Below the pieces are notes generated by a model that saw only the letters and a program-made list of their open reading frames with translations, had not been told where the DNA came from and searched no databases. This document shows positions 12,546 to 23,627 of a stretch of 64,000 nucleotides of DNA, piece after piece. Position 1 is the first letter of the stretch, and each line of letters opens with the position of its first letter. The position numbers and the translations under genes are program-made. The stretch comes from Pleurodeles waltl (taxonomy: Eukaryota; Chordata; Amphibia; Caudata; Salamandridae), in NCBI RefSeq assembly GCF_031143425.1, contig NC_090449.1, forward strand, positions 780,960,684-781,024,683, read 5' to 3'.

Positions 12546-13035
12546 TTTTTTTCAAAATAATGCATAAAATCTAATTTTTGCTCTCCTTGAATTTTTGTAT
12601 GCTCAAACTTTAGAATAGTTTAGAACGTGTTTTTTTTTTAATGTAGAACACAGAATAGACTGAAGGTGGTTCCTACTGGTTGTGTAAAAGTACATTGAGT
12701 TTGTGAATTTTAGTTGAGCTGAGTTTTGATCATTTAGGCCTTGAGTTGTTCATACTGTGTTGCCTTAGTTAAGATAGCCAGTGCTCTGGGCATATACAAG
12801 GTCTTCCGTATACGTTACTCTTGCTGGAAAAGATGGGTTGAGTTTGGTAGCCACAGGGGAAGAGCATTGGCAGGTAAGGTACGATACCCAATCTCTTTTA
12901 TAAGATTGCTGACTGAGGAAGAGGATCACTTATTTCGCATTACCCCCGCCCCTTCTCCAGCCGGATTAAATGCTGTGTGAACTAGGTGATAATCTGATCT
13001 GATTAACATAAGGATTTAGAAGGAGATTTTGTGTA
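12546..13035. other. Spacer between L1 and ERV, no gene recognised
   Basis: AT-rich sequence with poly-T runs near 12540 and 12630. An open frame at 12741-12980 is not recognisable; its position upstream of the protease relic would fit decayed retroviral gag, but I see no motif to support that. Confidence 0.4.
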
Positions 13036-13109
13036 GTGTTTTGTTGCACATTTGCTCCCTACTGGTATATTATGCCATGTGAGAATTGCATGATTGACGC
13101 AGTTCTAGA

Positions 13110-13290
13110 AGTAGACCAGAGTGGGCCATACATAGATAGAGAGGTAAATGGTTACCCCATATTATTTTTGACCAACAGTAGAGCTACCAGCTCTACTGTT
13201 AGAATAGTAGAGGTCCCAAGCCTAAACTCCTCAAGTCCAAGTTGTAGGCATCTCCAACAAACAAAGTACGAAAACTGTTTAATCTAAAGT
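13110..13290 (+). pseudogene. Retroviral aspartic protease relic
   Basis: The frame at 13036-13287 contains GPYIDREVNGYPILFLTNSRATSSTV, laid out like the active-site strand of a retropepsin. The catalytic triplet region (13174-13185) reads NSRA, so the aspartate that defines the family is missing. The frame ends at 13285. Confidence 0.6.
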
Positions 13291-13417
13291 TGCTGCAAAA
13301 ATAGGGCACCTTGAAGAAGATCATCAGTTTGGAATAAGTGATTCAAGTCTAGTCAATCTGTTGGGCAGGGATTTACTCTGCAAATCAAGTTGTGTCAATT
13401 AATGTACACCTGATGAT

Positions 13418-14594
13418 GTGCAACTGCAGAAACACAACAAGCTAAAATCACGAGAAACAGTAGTTGGGTTGTTCCCAGTCCTAACTAGAGAAGACTTAAC
13501 TCCAGGCTTAAGAAATTTGATGAAAGCGGAAGCCTGGGATTTTACAAGCAAGGACATTGGTCTGATTGAGAATCTCGAACCAGTGAGAATCCCTGAATGC
13601 CCCAATACAATCTCAGACCTGATGCGGTGGCTGGATATACACCTGTAATGGAATCAGTGTAATAGCAAGTCATCTTGAAAGAAATATTAGGGTGTCCCTG
13701 TAATTCACCTATGATTGGTTTGCAGAAACCAAACAAAATGTGGAGGATAGTGCAGGACCTAAAAAAAGGTGAATCAAATTGGTGTCCTATGGTACTGAAA
13801 TTTGCATGATACTTTTCCAAATACTGGAAGCTTCTCTATCAATGATGTGTCAGGCATTATTTTCCATTCCTCTGCATAAGGATAGTCAGTTCTTTGCATT
13901 CTGATTTTTAGGGAAAACTCTGGCATGGTGCAGAGTCCCAAAGGGGTATAAAGACAGCCCCTCTACTGTCGAACAGATAATCAAGAAAAATCCGTAGACT
14001 TTGGAGTTGACATGCAACTTGTTTCTGGTCGACTACGTGAATGACCTGTTGGTTGCATCGATAAAACAAGAGGCATTCAACCAAGACACCATTCATTTAA
14101 TTTCCCATTTGACAAAGAATGGACCCAAGTTGGCCTTTACAAAACTACAGTACTGTCAGAGGGAGATTCTGTACTTGGAAAATTGCATTGAGAAGGGAGT
14201 TAGGTACATGCCCAAGAGCGTATCTCTACAATCTTGAGAAGGAACCCCCAAAGACACAGCAAATTCAGAATGTTCGTGGAAATGATGTGCTACTGTTGTC
14301 AGTGGATTCTCAACTTTTCCCTAGAGGCAAAACCTCTACAGAGACTTACACACAAAGATGTGGCTGATCCACCTCCCCTGGGACAATAAATACATAAGTG
14401 ACTTCTTAGAGCTCAGGGAGAGAGGTTGTGCACCAGCACTAGGAATGCCTGATTACGACGAAGATTTTGTCCTCTACTGTCAGAAGCGTGAACTGTGCTC
14501 ATTGTCTGTGTTGAGACAGTCTTATGGTGATGTCAAACAGCCAGTGGTGTATTTCTCTGCCACACTTGACCCAATATTTGCAGCACTTCCTTGA
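13418..14594 (+). pseudogene. ERV reverse transcriptase relic
   Basis: An N-terminal portion lies at 13418-13648 (DFTSKDIGLIENLEPVRIPECP). A finger/palm part in pieces follows around 13720-14000. The active-site box reads YVND at 14034-14045 (followed by LLVA), and a thumb/connection block runs to 14594 (APALGMPDYDEDFVLYC, FSATLDPIFAALP). The second acidic position of the catalytic box is Asn. At least three frame changes separate the blocks. Confidence 0.75.
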
Positions 14595-14879
14595 TGCCTA
14601 AATATGGTGGCCCCAGTAGGTATCAATATCCACCAGTGCAAGGGCATTGTTACCTACTATTCTCTTAATTTAATGGCTCCACATTTAGTTGAAATTTTAA
14701 TGACCTGAACTCGGATGCAGCACACGAAAAACAGCAGACTGACTAAATATGAACAACTGATTTTAGCTGCACAGAACATTTATTTAAACGCTGAAATGTA
14801 CTGAACCCTCCTGTTCTTTTTCCATGGATGATGGAGATAAGGATGGGGTTGACCATGACCGTCTAGATGTTACAAAATT

Positions 14880-15300
14880 GTGTACCAAGAGAAGACCTGA
14901 ACTTCAAAATGTCCCCTTGCTAGAGGCGGACTTTACCGCATTTGTGGGCGGTTCTTGCCTAAAAGGATGAGGAATTCTGAAAACTGTATATAAGGTGTTG
15001 TAAAAGCCTCCAAAATTGTGCAATGTGACATCTGCACAGGTGACTGAAATTATCACACTGACAGCACACAGGTGAAGATGGGATTTTTTGACTGACAGGA
15101 ACAGATATGCGGATGAAATAGTGAGCTACTTTGCTCTTATGTCCTGTTCATTCAATTGGGAAGGATCAAGTGAACCTGAAAATAATGCTATTTCAAACAT
15201 GTTGTTAAACACCATTGATACCTGGCAAGAGTTTAGGCTGCAATAGGAAGAAGCCCCAGAAACTGAGAAAGAAAACTGGGTCAGGTCAGGATGGATAAAG
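14880..15300 (+). pseudogene. ERV RNase H relic
   Basis: Downstream of the RT connection, the frame near 14926-14960 reads LLEADFTAFVGGSC. This is the first RNase H strand, but with Gly where the first catalytic acidic residue normally stands (14941-14958). The rest of the domain is interrupted by stops. Position between RT and integrase supports the call. Confidence 0.55.
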
Positions 15301-16280
15301 AATCAGCATGAGGTCTGGATATCAACATGTGAAAAACCAGACGCTATGTTGCCCTACTATGGGCAAAACACATTCACAGTCGTGTCCACATATGAAGAGA
15401 CCTTATGGTCTGCCTCTTTAAGACACATTGGGACAATCTCCATTTTCTTGTTATTGTTTTATCATAGGTGTATTACTCACAAGCAGTTAATCGTATGCAG
15501 GAGGACAGTCATGACTGAGTCACAGACAGATCAGTTAGTCCTTTTAATCAGACACAGTTGGACTTAGTTGAGATGCCCATCTGCAACGGACTCCATTATA
15601 TCTTGGTGGCAGTCTGTTTGTTTTCCAGTTTGTTTGAGGAGGTGAGACAGCTTCACTGTGGCAAATATATTGCTGAGGGAACTGATTCCCAAATTCAACC
15701 TACCAGTTCCAGTAGGGTCAGATCAAAGCAGTCATTTTAAGAATGAGATAATTAAATTGTTGTGTGCAGCACTCCAGGGAGAGAAGAGATTTCACTGTAC
15801 CTACAGGCCAGAGGCATCGGGAGTGGTAGAGCAAGTCAATTGGATGCTAAGATCTCGACTAGCCAAGATGTGTGCACCTACTTTTCGGAACACCCTTCTG
15901 GTTCTCATGAGCCTCTGAAGCACTCTTGATTAGAGGACTGTACTCTCCCTCCATAAAATTCTGATAGGTAGTGCTATGCTACTTCCTGCAATGTCAGCAG
16001 CAGCACTTTTTAATATAATAGATATGATTCTCAACTATTGCATGGGATAGGCTGATGTGGTGTTTTCTGTCTGTTACGAGGTTGCCTTGATGACCCCACA
16101 TCCAAGGCAAGAACAGTGTCACTACTTTAGCCCAAGAGATGGGATCTTGGTGAAGACACGTCAGAAAAACCTGCCTGGAACCATGCCGTCGAGGTCCTTT
16201 CCATGTCATTCTTGGGATGAGCACTATAGTGAAGTGTAGGGGTTTTCTGAACTGAATTCATGCCTCCGATACCATGCGAG
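15300..16280 (+). pseudogene. ERV integrase relic
   Basis: Core-domain blocks are LDLVEMPICNGLHYILV (about 15558), LPVPVGSDQSSHFKNEIIKL (about 15700) and FHCTYRPEASGVVEQVNWML (15790-15850). The last carries the Glu region of the D,D-35-E core. A C-terminal SH3-like tail follows (YFSPRDGILVKTRQ, near 16123-16165). The frame breaks between 15740 and 15760 and after 15918. Confidence 0.75.
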
Positions 16281-16440
16281 TGAGACAAGCCAGAGAAGTG
16301 GTGAGAACAACCACTGATTTGCAGACTCAAGCTCAAGCACAAAACAAATGTTCAGAGGGAGGAGAAGACTGCTCACAAGAACTTCAAAGTCAAGTCGAGA
16401 CCCCCCTCCACCAAGAGTAGTACTTCTACAATAAAGACTG

Positions 16441-17654
16441 ATTGATAATTTTGATTGACTGAATTCAAGTAGCTTTTGTCCAAAGCTGATGTTTCATGTT
16501 TTGTACTCTGAGTATTCACTGAAGACATTAGGTCCATAGGTTCCAATAGAAGAGTTGGATTTTTGTCCCTTTTATAGTGTCCAGCTGATGGTAGAGTTCT
16601 AGTTCTGAAGTCATTTGAACTAACCGATTTAGATTGAAAAGAAACTGGAAGTTTTGTTGATTTATACAGTAGAGGTAACAGCTGGAATTCAGATTTTTTT
16701 CCCTATTTCTTTTTGATCTGACTTTGGAGAAACCAGGATTTCGCATCCACCCAAAAGTTGTAGAGTGTCAATAATAGTAGTGGCATTTGCAAAAGTCATA
16801 CTAATGATTGGTTTACTAGTAAGTCTCAACTCTTCTGTCAAGCATCCTTCAACAGAAACTAAATCTGACCACCTATTCAAGGAAGCAACATAGATTTAAT
16901 ATGAAGGTTTTGCATAAAAATGGTTCAGAGGGACATTTCTCATAAAATATCTTTTAGGTTGCTACATGGGTATTCGAAAGTTATGGGAGCTAGATATTGA
17001 TATATTGGCATATATTTACCCACTTATACCGCGCGGCTGGTGTGATGCACCACCACTTACTGCTGACCTATGCGCTAATGTGCAGCTTAACTGAGTTCGT
17101 TATATCATGAAGTTCACTTTGAATATTATTTCTCTAAATTTGATATGCTTTTAGATGATGTGCCTATGTTTAAAAATTTGAATCCAAATGCTAGAGCCAA
17201 GTCTGTAAAGAGGACAAGTCGTTTTATAATACCAAATTATGTGCCTATTTTATTGAATGCTAGGACTCTATGTAAATTGAGTAGTGGTGAGAAGGATTTT
17301 ATGGAGGAATTGGACAAAAGGATGACTGTGATAGAGAGGAGCTTAAAGAAAGGCATAACGTTGGGTTGGGAAAACAAAGAAGAAATTAAGAAAGAGTCAG
17401 GAATATATCTGAAACTAAATTTAGATTTATAAGGGCCTGGAAAATGTGTTTCATAAGACAAAAAGTACAGGTGGAAGGTTGGAGTGAATGTTTTAACACA
17501 GAGACTTTTTGAGAGGTAAGAGAAGACAGGTGCCTGGGATGCAAAAAGGAAATATTTTCTGAGATTGGGGACTAGTTTAGTGATATTATTAATGGAGTAA
17601 TATATAAGATACTAACTATAATATTATTCATAATTTGTGCGATATGACAAACAA
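16441..17654. other. Spacer between ERV and DIRS; one unrecognised open frame
   Basis: No element boundary could be fixed here. A 95-codon open frame at 17145-17432 on the plus strand (Lys-rich, with LSSGEKDFMEELDKRMTVIE) could be a helical fragment of retroviral env or gag, or chance. No start context, splice site or homology was recognised. Two open minus-strand frames at 16528-16880 are equally unassigned. Confidence 0.4.
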
Positions 17655-17860
17655 GTTACTTATCTTTTGTTACGCCTTAGCTGGTAGAGACATTCTAGTT
17701 GCAAATTCCTTACATTAGTATTTCCCCCAGATGTCAGTCTGGATCCGAAGATTTTTATCGAACCATACCTCTGCGCTCCATCAGACGTTGTCGGTCGGCT
17801 CTGCATCCGTTGTTGGCATTGTGCACGCCGGTTTTCACGTCACAGGACCTATATTGGTGC
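17655..17860 (+). repeat. Left inverted-terminal-repeat region of DIRS
   Basis: This segment matches 57190-57400 in the same orientation (shared words: tggtagagacattctag, gattcctta, tttcccccag, gtcagtctggatcc). In the other copy that segment is the right terminus read on the opposite strand, the relation expected of DIRS inverted terminal repeats. Confidence 0.75.
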
Positions 17861-17998
17861 CACCATAGTGCGCTGATGTCAGTTCTTTTAGTTCTGTGTC
17901 AGCAGCGCAGATTAAAAGAAGATCTACCCCTCAGTCACTTTTTGACTGTTTTTTTTTCAACTTTTTGTTGAACATTTTTTAGTGTCTACACTCCTGGT

Positions 17999-19770
17999 GT
18001 GTCAAGGATGTCGTCACGCAAGACCAGGTTCAAGCCTTATGAATTCTGTCATCAGGCGATGACCGTGGCGGATCTGCACCTCGTGTGCTTGTGGTGTTTG
18101 GAGTGCGACCGCGACCACAACCCCGGCCCAGTGCTCAGCTCCACCTTGCTCCCGATTTTGGTCGAAAAAAAAGGTCCTGAGAGCGTTCGCAGAGCCCTCA
18201 TGCTTCATCGTTCCACTCCAAGTCTTCACGATAGACGGGCACAAAAAAAGTTTGAAGAACAAGTCTGTTGGACGATGCGATGAGTCTACATCTGGGTTGA
18301 CTCTGCACCTCCCCAAGTTTACGGGAGCCAGAGCGACCTCTGCCCCTCATATTTGGGCAGTCCGAATGCTGGAGCGCCTTCGAGTCCCGCGGAGTCTGCA
18401 GGAGCCCCCTTGGGTTTCGCGCAGGCAGCTTTGGCCTCCGTTCCAGGGGGCACCCATGAATCTGTCCCTGGATCCGAACCGGTGTCTGTTGTACCGCCTC
18501 GATCTTCTCCAATGACAGTTCTGACATCAATGTTCTTGACACTGCCCGTATCCACAGTCGGCGTTGACCCCATCCCCACTGCCGACTCAAACATGGAGCT
18601 GGACCGCCGTCGTTGATTCGGACTTCAACAGGGACCTAGCTCGGATCCTGACCCTTATTCTCTTAGGTTCGGGGATGGTGAAGATTGGGAGAGGTCGCTG
18701 GACTCTTTGGAATACCAGTTAGAAGATCCCATGGACAGGCATATGGACCTGGGTGAGGCCAGTGGCCTGGACACTTCCCCTGACACTGGCATGCCTTCTC
18801 CACCTATTGTGGCTGCGAAGGAGGGAGTGTCCTACTCAATGGTGGTGCAGACAGCAGGCGAGATCCTGGGCCTCCAGCTGCTTTCAGTGGCAATCAGGAC
18901 TCGCCTCCTGACAGAGGTGCTTCAGCCTGGGGCTTCTACTTCTGAACCTCTTTTGACCTCTAATGAAGTCCTCAGTGATGTCCTGCTGGGGACCTGGTCC
19001 ACCACTACAGACCCGCTCTAAATGACCCACTGTTCCTAATACAACACCTGACCCCTGAGAGCTTGGTTATCTAAGCCTCAACGTCCCCGGGGCGCAGTCC
19101 CTTCCTTACTCACGGATAGGGAATCCAAGAGGCTGGATCAGCTTGGGAAGATGTTTTCTTCCTCCAGCCTGACATTACACACTGCGAACACCATTTACCT
19201 TTCAGACTGCTACACCCATACTTTGACAGGGTTGCACAGGTGCTGCCACAGATCCCGGAGGAGGCCCGGACCATTATCTCCTAAGCTGTTGCTGATGGGA
19301 AACAGACTGCGAAATTCACAGTACGATGTGGGCTGTATACGAGCAGCTCAATAGGCAGATCAGTTGCATCGACAGTAGCCTTTAGGTGCCACCCCAGTTG
19401 AGGTTATCTGGCTTTTTGGGGGATGTCCAATATACCCTTATGGACATGCCCTCTGATGGCACCAGTCTTTTTGGAGATCAAGCAGACCCGGCGCTTGAGA
19501 GCTTTAAGGAGTCCTGGGCTACGGCCAGGTCCTTGGGCCTCGCAGATGCCCCTCACCCCCCCTTAGTCTGCTTTTTGCCCCTTTCATGGCTATGGATGTG
19601 GGCACCAATCCACATCCGTTCCCCTCCAGCCACAGTGGCACTCATGCTGCCCAACCTCTGCATGGCCAGGGACGTGGGATCCAATGTCTCCCTGCATCAG
19701 GGAGCCAGTGGTCTAGCTAGTCCACCGCCCCCCCCACCCTACTGCAGCCTCCAAACTTTCCTGATCTGAT
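17999..19770 (+). pseudogene. DIRS gag-like ORF1 relic
   Basis: ORF pieces at 17999-18283, 18353-18616, 18707-19021 and 19386-19769 form a Pro/Ser/Gly-rich gag-like protein broken by frameshifts. The N-terminus has a Cys/His cluster (FCHQAMTVADLHLVCLWCLECDRDHN) of the kind found at the start of DIRS ORF1; a related cluster is present in the copy near 57900. Function in the family is structural or nucleic-acid binding. Confidence 0.6.
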
Positions 19771-19907
19771 GCTCCCCCACCAAGGACCAGTCGTAGGCAG
19801 GATTCGCCATCACCTGTGCTCCTGGCAGTCCATCACGCCAGACAGGTGGGTTCTGCAAATAGTTCAAAGGGTCTACTCCCTCCCCTTCGAGACTACCCCC
19901 ACCCTCC

Positions 19908-20600
19908 ATGCCACGATCCTATAATTGGATGATGAAGGATCCCCCGACAATTCTCTGCGAGGAGGTTATGGCTCTCTTGGCTAAGGGAGACAGAGAGGGT
20001 ATCTGTGCCAGAAGAAGTCGTGGTTGTTACTCCTGCTACTTTCTGGTGCCCAAAGAGAACAAGGACTTTCGCCTTCTCCTAGACCTTTGGTCCCTCAATC
20101 TCTTCCTCAGGCAAGAGAAGTTCAAAATGCTCACTCTGGCTCAGGTTCTATATGCCCAAGAACCAGGAGACTGGATGGTCGCATTGGTTTTGCAGGACAC
20201 CTATTTCCATATTCCCATCCTGCCTGCCCACAGATGTTACTTGCGGATCACGGTAGGCCACAAGCATTTTCAATTCACTGTGCTCCCTTTTGGCCTTACC
20301 AGCACCCCTCAAGTGTTCACCAAGGTGATGGCAGTTGTTGCAGCCCATGTCAGAGGTTTCAGACTTCACCTACCTCGACGACTGGCTGTTGAAGGCGGGA
20401 TCACCCCAAGTTGTCGTCTCCCACCTCCAGTATACGTCAGATCTCCTGCATTTGCTGGAGTTCACTATACATGTGCCAAAGTCACACCTGACTCCCTCTC
20501 AGATGCTCCCTTTCATCATAGCTTTTCTGGACACAGTGCAGTTTCAGGCTTATCCCCCCAAACTGCAAGTACAGAATAGTCAGGCTATGATACCAACATT
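19908..20600 (+). pseudogene. DIRS reverse transcriptase relic
   Basis: The ORF at 19908-20579 (223 codons) shows GCYSCYFLVPKENKDFRLLLDLWSLN, then HIPILPAHRCYLRITVGHKHFQFTVLPFGLTSTPQVFTKVM. A frameshift near 20350 moves the catalytic box into another frame, where FTYLDDWLLKA carries YLDD at 20371-20382. One Asp position of the first palm motif reads Gln (VLQDTYF). Only a frameshift would link the two halves. Confidence 0.82.
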
Positions 20601-20929
20601 TCAGCCTCTATACTGGATTTCGGTGAGAATGACTGAGGCTGCTGGGCCTCATTCTCACTGCATCCTGCTGGTAACACTTGCCAAATGGCAAATGTGGGCT
20701 TTGCAGTGTGACCTGAAGTTCCCGGTGGGCGCATCATCAGGGTATTCTCTCCAACATGGTCCAGATCTCAGAGGGAACTGTGCAGGATCTGCAAAGGTGG
20801 CTTTTGAACCGCGATCGAGTCAGAGACAGATGCTGCTGCCTTCCCCAACAGATCTGACAGAAGCGAGATGCTTCACTCCTGTGAGGGAGTGGCCCCATGG
20901 GAAAGGCAGAGATCAGAGGCATCTGGCCT

Positions 20930-21204
20930 CGGGAGGAGTCTGGACACGGATCATTCTTTTGGAGCTCAGGACGATCAGACTAGCATAGAAAGAATTCCTT
21001 CTCTCTCTCAAAGGGAAAGTAGTGCAGGTGTTCATGGACAACACCACCACTATGTGGTACCACAACAAGCAGGGCGGGGTTGGGACGTGGACCATTTGTC
21101 AGGAGGCTCTGCACCTTTGGACATGGCTGAAACATCAGGGCATTTCCCTGGTGGTTCATCACCTGGCGGGCTCTCTGAAAGCCAGAGCAGACAAACTCAC
21201 CTGA
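20930..21204 (+). pseudogene. DIRS RNase H relic
   Basis: Translation gives a segment IILLELRTIRLA followed by VQVFMDNTTTMWYHNKQGG and LHLWTWLKHQGISLVVHHLAGSLKARADKL. FMDNTT and the A-DKL end are characteristic of DIRS/Ngaro RNase H (catalytic Asp in MDN and in RADKL). A stop at 20986-20988 separates the first helix from the rest. Confidence 0.75.
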
Positions 21205-22156
21205 CAATGTCTGGTCGATCTTGAATGGCATCTCCATCCTGTGGTGGCGCAAGTTCTCTTTCAGCAGTGGGAAAAACCTTGGTTAGATCTGTTCGCCTCT
21301 GCAGATAAGGCGCAATATCAGCAGTTTTGCACATTGGCATTTCAAAGGCGGCACTCGCTTGGCAATGCTTAGGCTTCCTGTACGCCTTTCTGCCCATACC
21401 ACTTCTGCCCAGAGTTCTCAAGAAGATCAAAAACGGCCAGGCCCAAGTAATCCTTGTGGCTCCGGACTGGGCACAGAGAGTCTAATATCCTGAGATGCTG
21501 AACATGGCCATCGATCCTCCAATCAAACTGCCCCCTCGAGAGGATCTTCTGTCACAGCAGCAGAGAAGGCTCCTCCATCAGAACCTGTCCGGTCTCTGCC
21601 TTCTTGCATGGAGACTGAGTTGCGGCAGTTGACAGCTTATGTCATTTATCATGAAGTCTGTAACCTTATCTTGGCGTCCAAGCGGCCCTCCACCAAAACA
21701 GTATATGCCTGTCGATGGAACCAATTTGTGGCATTGTGCACAGACAAGTCTGTTGAACCCCTCTCTGCCTCTTTTTTCCTAGGTCCTCCTATTTATACTT
21801 TCTTTGGCCAAGCAGGGCTCTGCTTTGGGCACCCTCAAAGGTTATTTGTCTGCTATCTCTGCATTTCTGAGATTACCTGAGCAATCCTCTTTAAGTCTAC
21901 TATAGTTATTAGGTCCCTTAAGGGTCTTACCCATATGTTTCCTCCATCACCATTCATAATCCCCAATGGGATTTGAATGTGGTTCTTACCTCCTTAATGT
22001 GCGCTCCTTTTGAGCCGCTCCATAATTGTCCTCTCAGGCTTCTGACTCTAAAAACAGCCTTCCTTTTGGTCATTACATCTGCCCGCTGGGTGAGTGAGCT
22101 GCAGGCATTGTCATCTAATCCACTCTACCTTTCCATCTATCTTGACAAAGTGGTAC

Positions 22157-22923
22157 TGTTACGTACTGCGCTGGACTTCTCACCTCTGGATATCGGGTTG
22201 GCGAATAGAGAAGGTCTTCTACAGGTTCTGGATACTCCCAGATAAGGGTGACCCCTTCTAGTTCTAGTAGTCACGGTGCCGCTTGACAGGCTACGCCAAA
22301 GCAGACCGTACCCTCCAGAAGGAGTACCAGAGGTAAAAAAAAACAACACTGGGGAAAAACCTCTAACAGGAACTCCTGAAGAAAACCAAGAAAAAACAGG
22401 ACTTGACAACTGGAACAAAATAGGCAAAATCTACCAAGGCAAAAAAGCAGGAACAAAGAACAGGCAAAATATTCCAAGGCAAAAAGCAGGAACAAAGAAC
22501 AGGAGCGAACAGCACAACCAGAAGGAAGGTGGAACAAGACTGACTGACTTATATACTGAGAAAAGGGAAGTGACATCACAGGAAAAGGAAAGAACACCAT
22601 CTTGAATTGGGAAGAGCCCACAGACCAGAATAGGAAAAAGAAAGTAGTATAAAAGAAAAACAGAGCATGCTGGGACAAAAACACGAAGACGACAAGATGG
22701 ACACGACATGGACAGAGACAGGAAAAAAGACCAGACAAACCCACCACCACCAACAACAAAAAAGAAGACAAAAGGGCTACAGGTAAGTGTAGCGCGACCT
22801 GGAGCAAAATATATGCTTCCCAGGATGTTTAATCAAAAAACGCGGGGAACGGCGCTCCGAGTGTCAGAAGCGTGTTCATCTGCGAGGACAGAAAGAGACG
22901 CTGCGTCCAAGAGTGGCGTTACA
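22157..22923 (+). mobile_element. Solo LTR (Gypsy/ERV-type), 767 bp, TSD GGTAC
   Basis: Insertion inside the DIRS recombinase. It begins TGTTACG and ends CGTTACA, near-perfect short inverted ends of TG...CA type. It is flanked by the same five bases GGTAC at 22152-22156 and 22924-22928. A TATAAAA box at 22648-22654 suggests a plus-strand promoter and LTR polarity. Neither an internal coding region nor a second LTR is present, as expected after recombination between two LTRs. The recombinase reading resumes immediately after the right duplication. Confidence 0.8.
22648..22654 (+). promoter_or_regulatory. TATA box of the solo LTR
   Basis: TATAAAA sits about 490 bp into the 767-bp LTR, a reasonable U3 position. 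No classical AATAAA was found downstream within the LTR, so the R/U5 boundary is undefined. Confidence 0.45.
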
Positions 22924-23454
22924 GGTACTTCATAACTGGGCTTCCTCTTTGCCAAAAAGTGGCCATGCCCTTTCATGTAGGCCAAACGTTGCCTACTTTT
23001 TTCACATACCCAGATCCTTCTAAGGAACAGAAGAGACTCCATCACCTGGACACAAAAAGAGCATTGGCGTTCTACTTGATACAAAATAATTCAGGGTGGA
23101 TGATCAACTCTTTGGTGGGTTTGTGAGTCGGGCAATGCAGAAGAGAACCATATCTCAATGGTTGTTACCTGCATTAATAATGTGCTACGGGTTGCTATGG
23201 GCTCACTCTACCAGAGCAACAGCTGTAATCATTGCGTTAGCACGCGGCGTTCCTGCCCGGGACATTTGTCAGGCAGCTTCACCGCACATGTTCACTAAAC
23301 ACTAATCCCTGGACAGACAGGATCAAAGGGATGGGTATGTGGTCTATTCGGTCCTGCAGGACTTCCTAGTATGAAATTAGTGTGTAGACCCACCTCCAGG
23401 GATGGTATTGCTTAGGTATCCATTCTAAGAAATCTGCAACAAGAAGTTTCTATC

Positions 23455-23619
23455 AGATGAACAAGTTACTTCTCTTTGGTAAGACCTTATCTGGTAGAGA
23501 CATATTCCAGCTGCAGATTCCTTACCAACCCAACTAGTCTCTCCACTCTGCAAACTGATTTAGAGGAACAGGACTTCCCTTTTAGGGCCCTAGTTTTAAC
23601 GAACCAGCAGTTCGTGTAG
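23455..23619 (+). repeat. DIRS internal complementary region
   Basis: After the recombinase gene, aacaagttacttctctttgg and ctggtagagacatattccag repeat the element's own terminal sequence in the same orientation as the left end. The segment is the reverse complement of 57420-57602. DIRS elements use such a region to circularise their cDNA. The copy is cut immediately after it. Confidence 0.7.
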
Positions 23620-23627
23620 ATCTAGAG

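Larger units (their letters stand above)
13036..16440 (+). mobile_element. Decayed endogenous retrovirus pol segment
   Basis: Protease, RT, RNase H and integrase remnants follow in that order on the plus strand, the order of retroviral pol. The integrase shows its C-terminal SH3-like tail near 16090-16280. The style of the RT and integrase blocks resembles gamma/epsilon-type retroviruses rather than Gypsy. No LTRs, primer-binding site or clear env could be identified on either side. All domains are broken by stops and frameshifts and several catalytic residues are substituted, so this is an inert fossil. Confidence 0.75.
21600..23390 (+). pseudogene. Tyrosine recombinase of DIRS, split by a solo LTR
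   Basis: The N-terminal core-binding part lies at 21608-21880 (STKTVYACRWNQFVALC). The catalytic part starts at 21973-22150 with ITSARWVSELQAL, containing the first catalytic Arg. The gene is then interrupted by the 767-bp insertion at 22157-22923 and resumes at 22929 (FHVGQTLPTFF, then AHSTRATAVIIALARGVPARDICQAAS). HSTR is the His-x-x-Arg catalytic pair. At the position of the nucleophilic Tyr after FTKH the codon is TAA (23303-23305). The protein cannot be made. Confidence 0.82.
17655..23619 (+). mobile_element. DIRS-type tyrosine-recombinase retrotransposon, 3' end missing
   Basis: Retroelement with gag-like ORF, RT, RNase H and tyrosine recombinase, in DIRS order. The left terminus begins gttacttatcttttgttacg at 17655 and contains the words ctggtagagacattctag and cccccagatgtcagtctgg. 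An internal complementary region at about 23455-23619 repeats the terminal words (gttacttctctttggtaag, ctggtagagacatattccag). The inverted right terminus that should follow is absent; the copy stops where a hAT element and its duplication begin. The minus-strand copy at 57188-58200 carries the missing arrangement, confirming the family structure. All ORFs carry stops. Confidence 0.85.

Noticed and set aside
22271..22807. 178-codon minus-strand hydrophobic open frame
   Set aside because: Lies entirely within the solo LTR, whose purine-rich plus strand gives Leu/Phe/Ser codons on the other strand.
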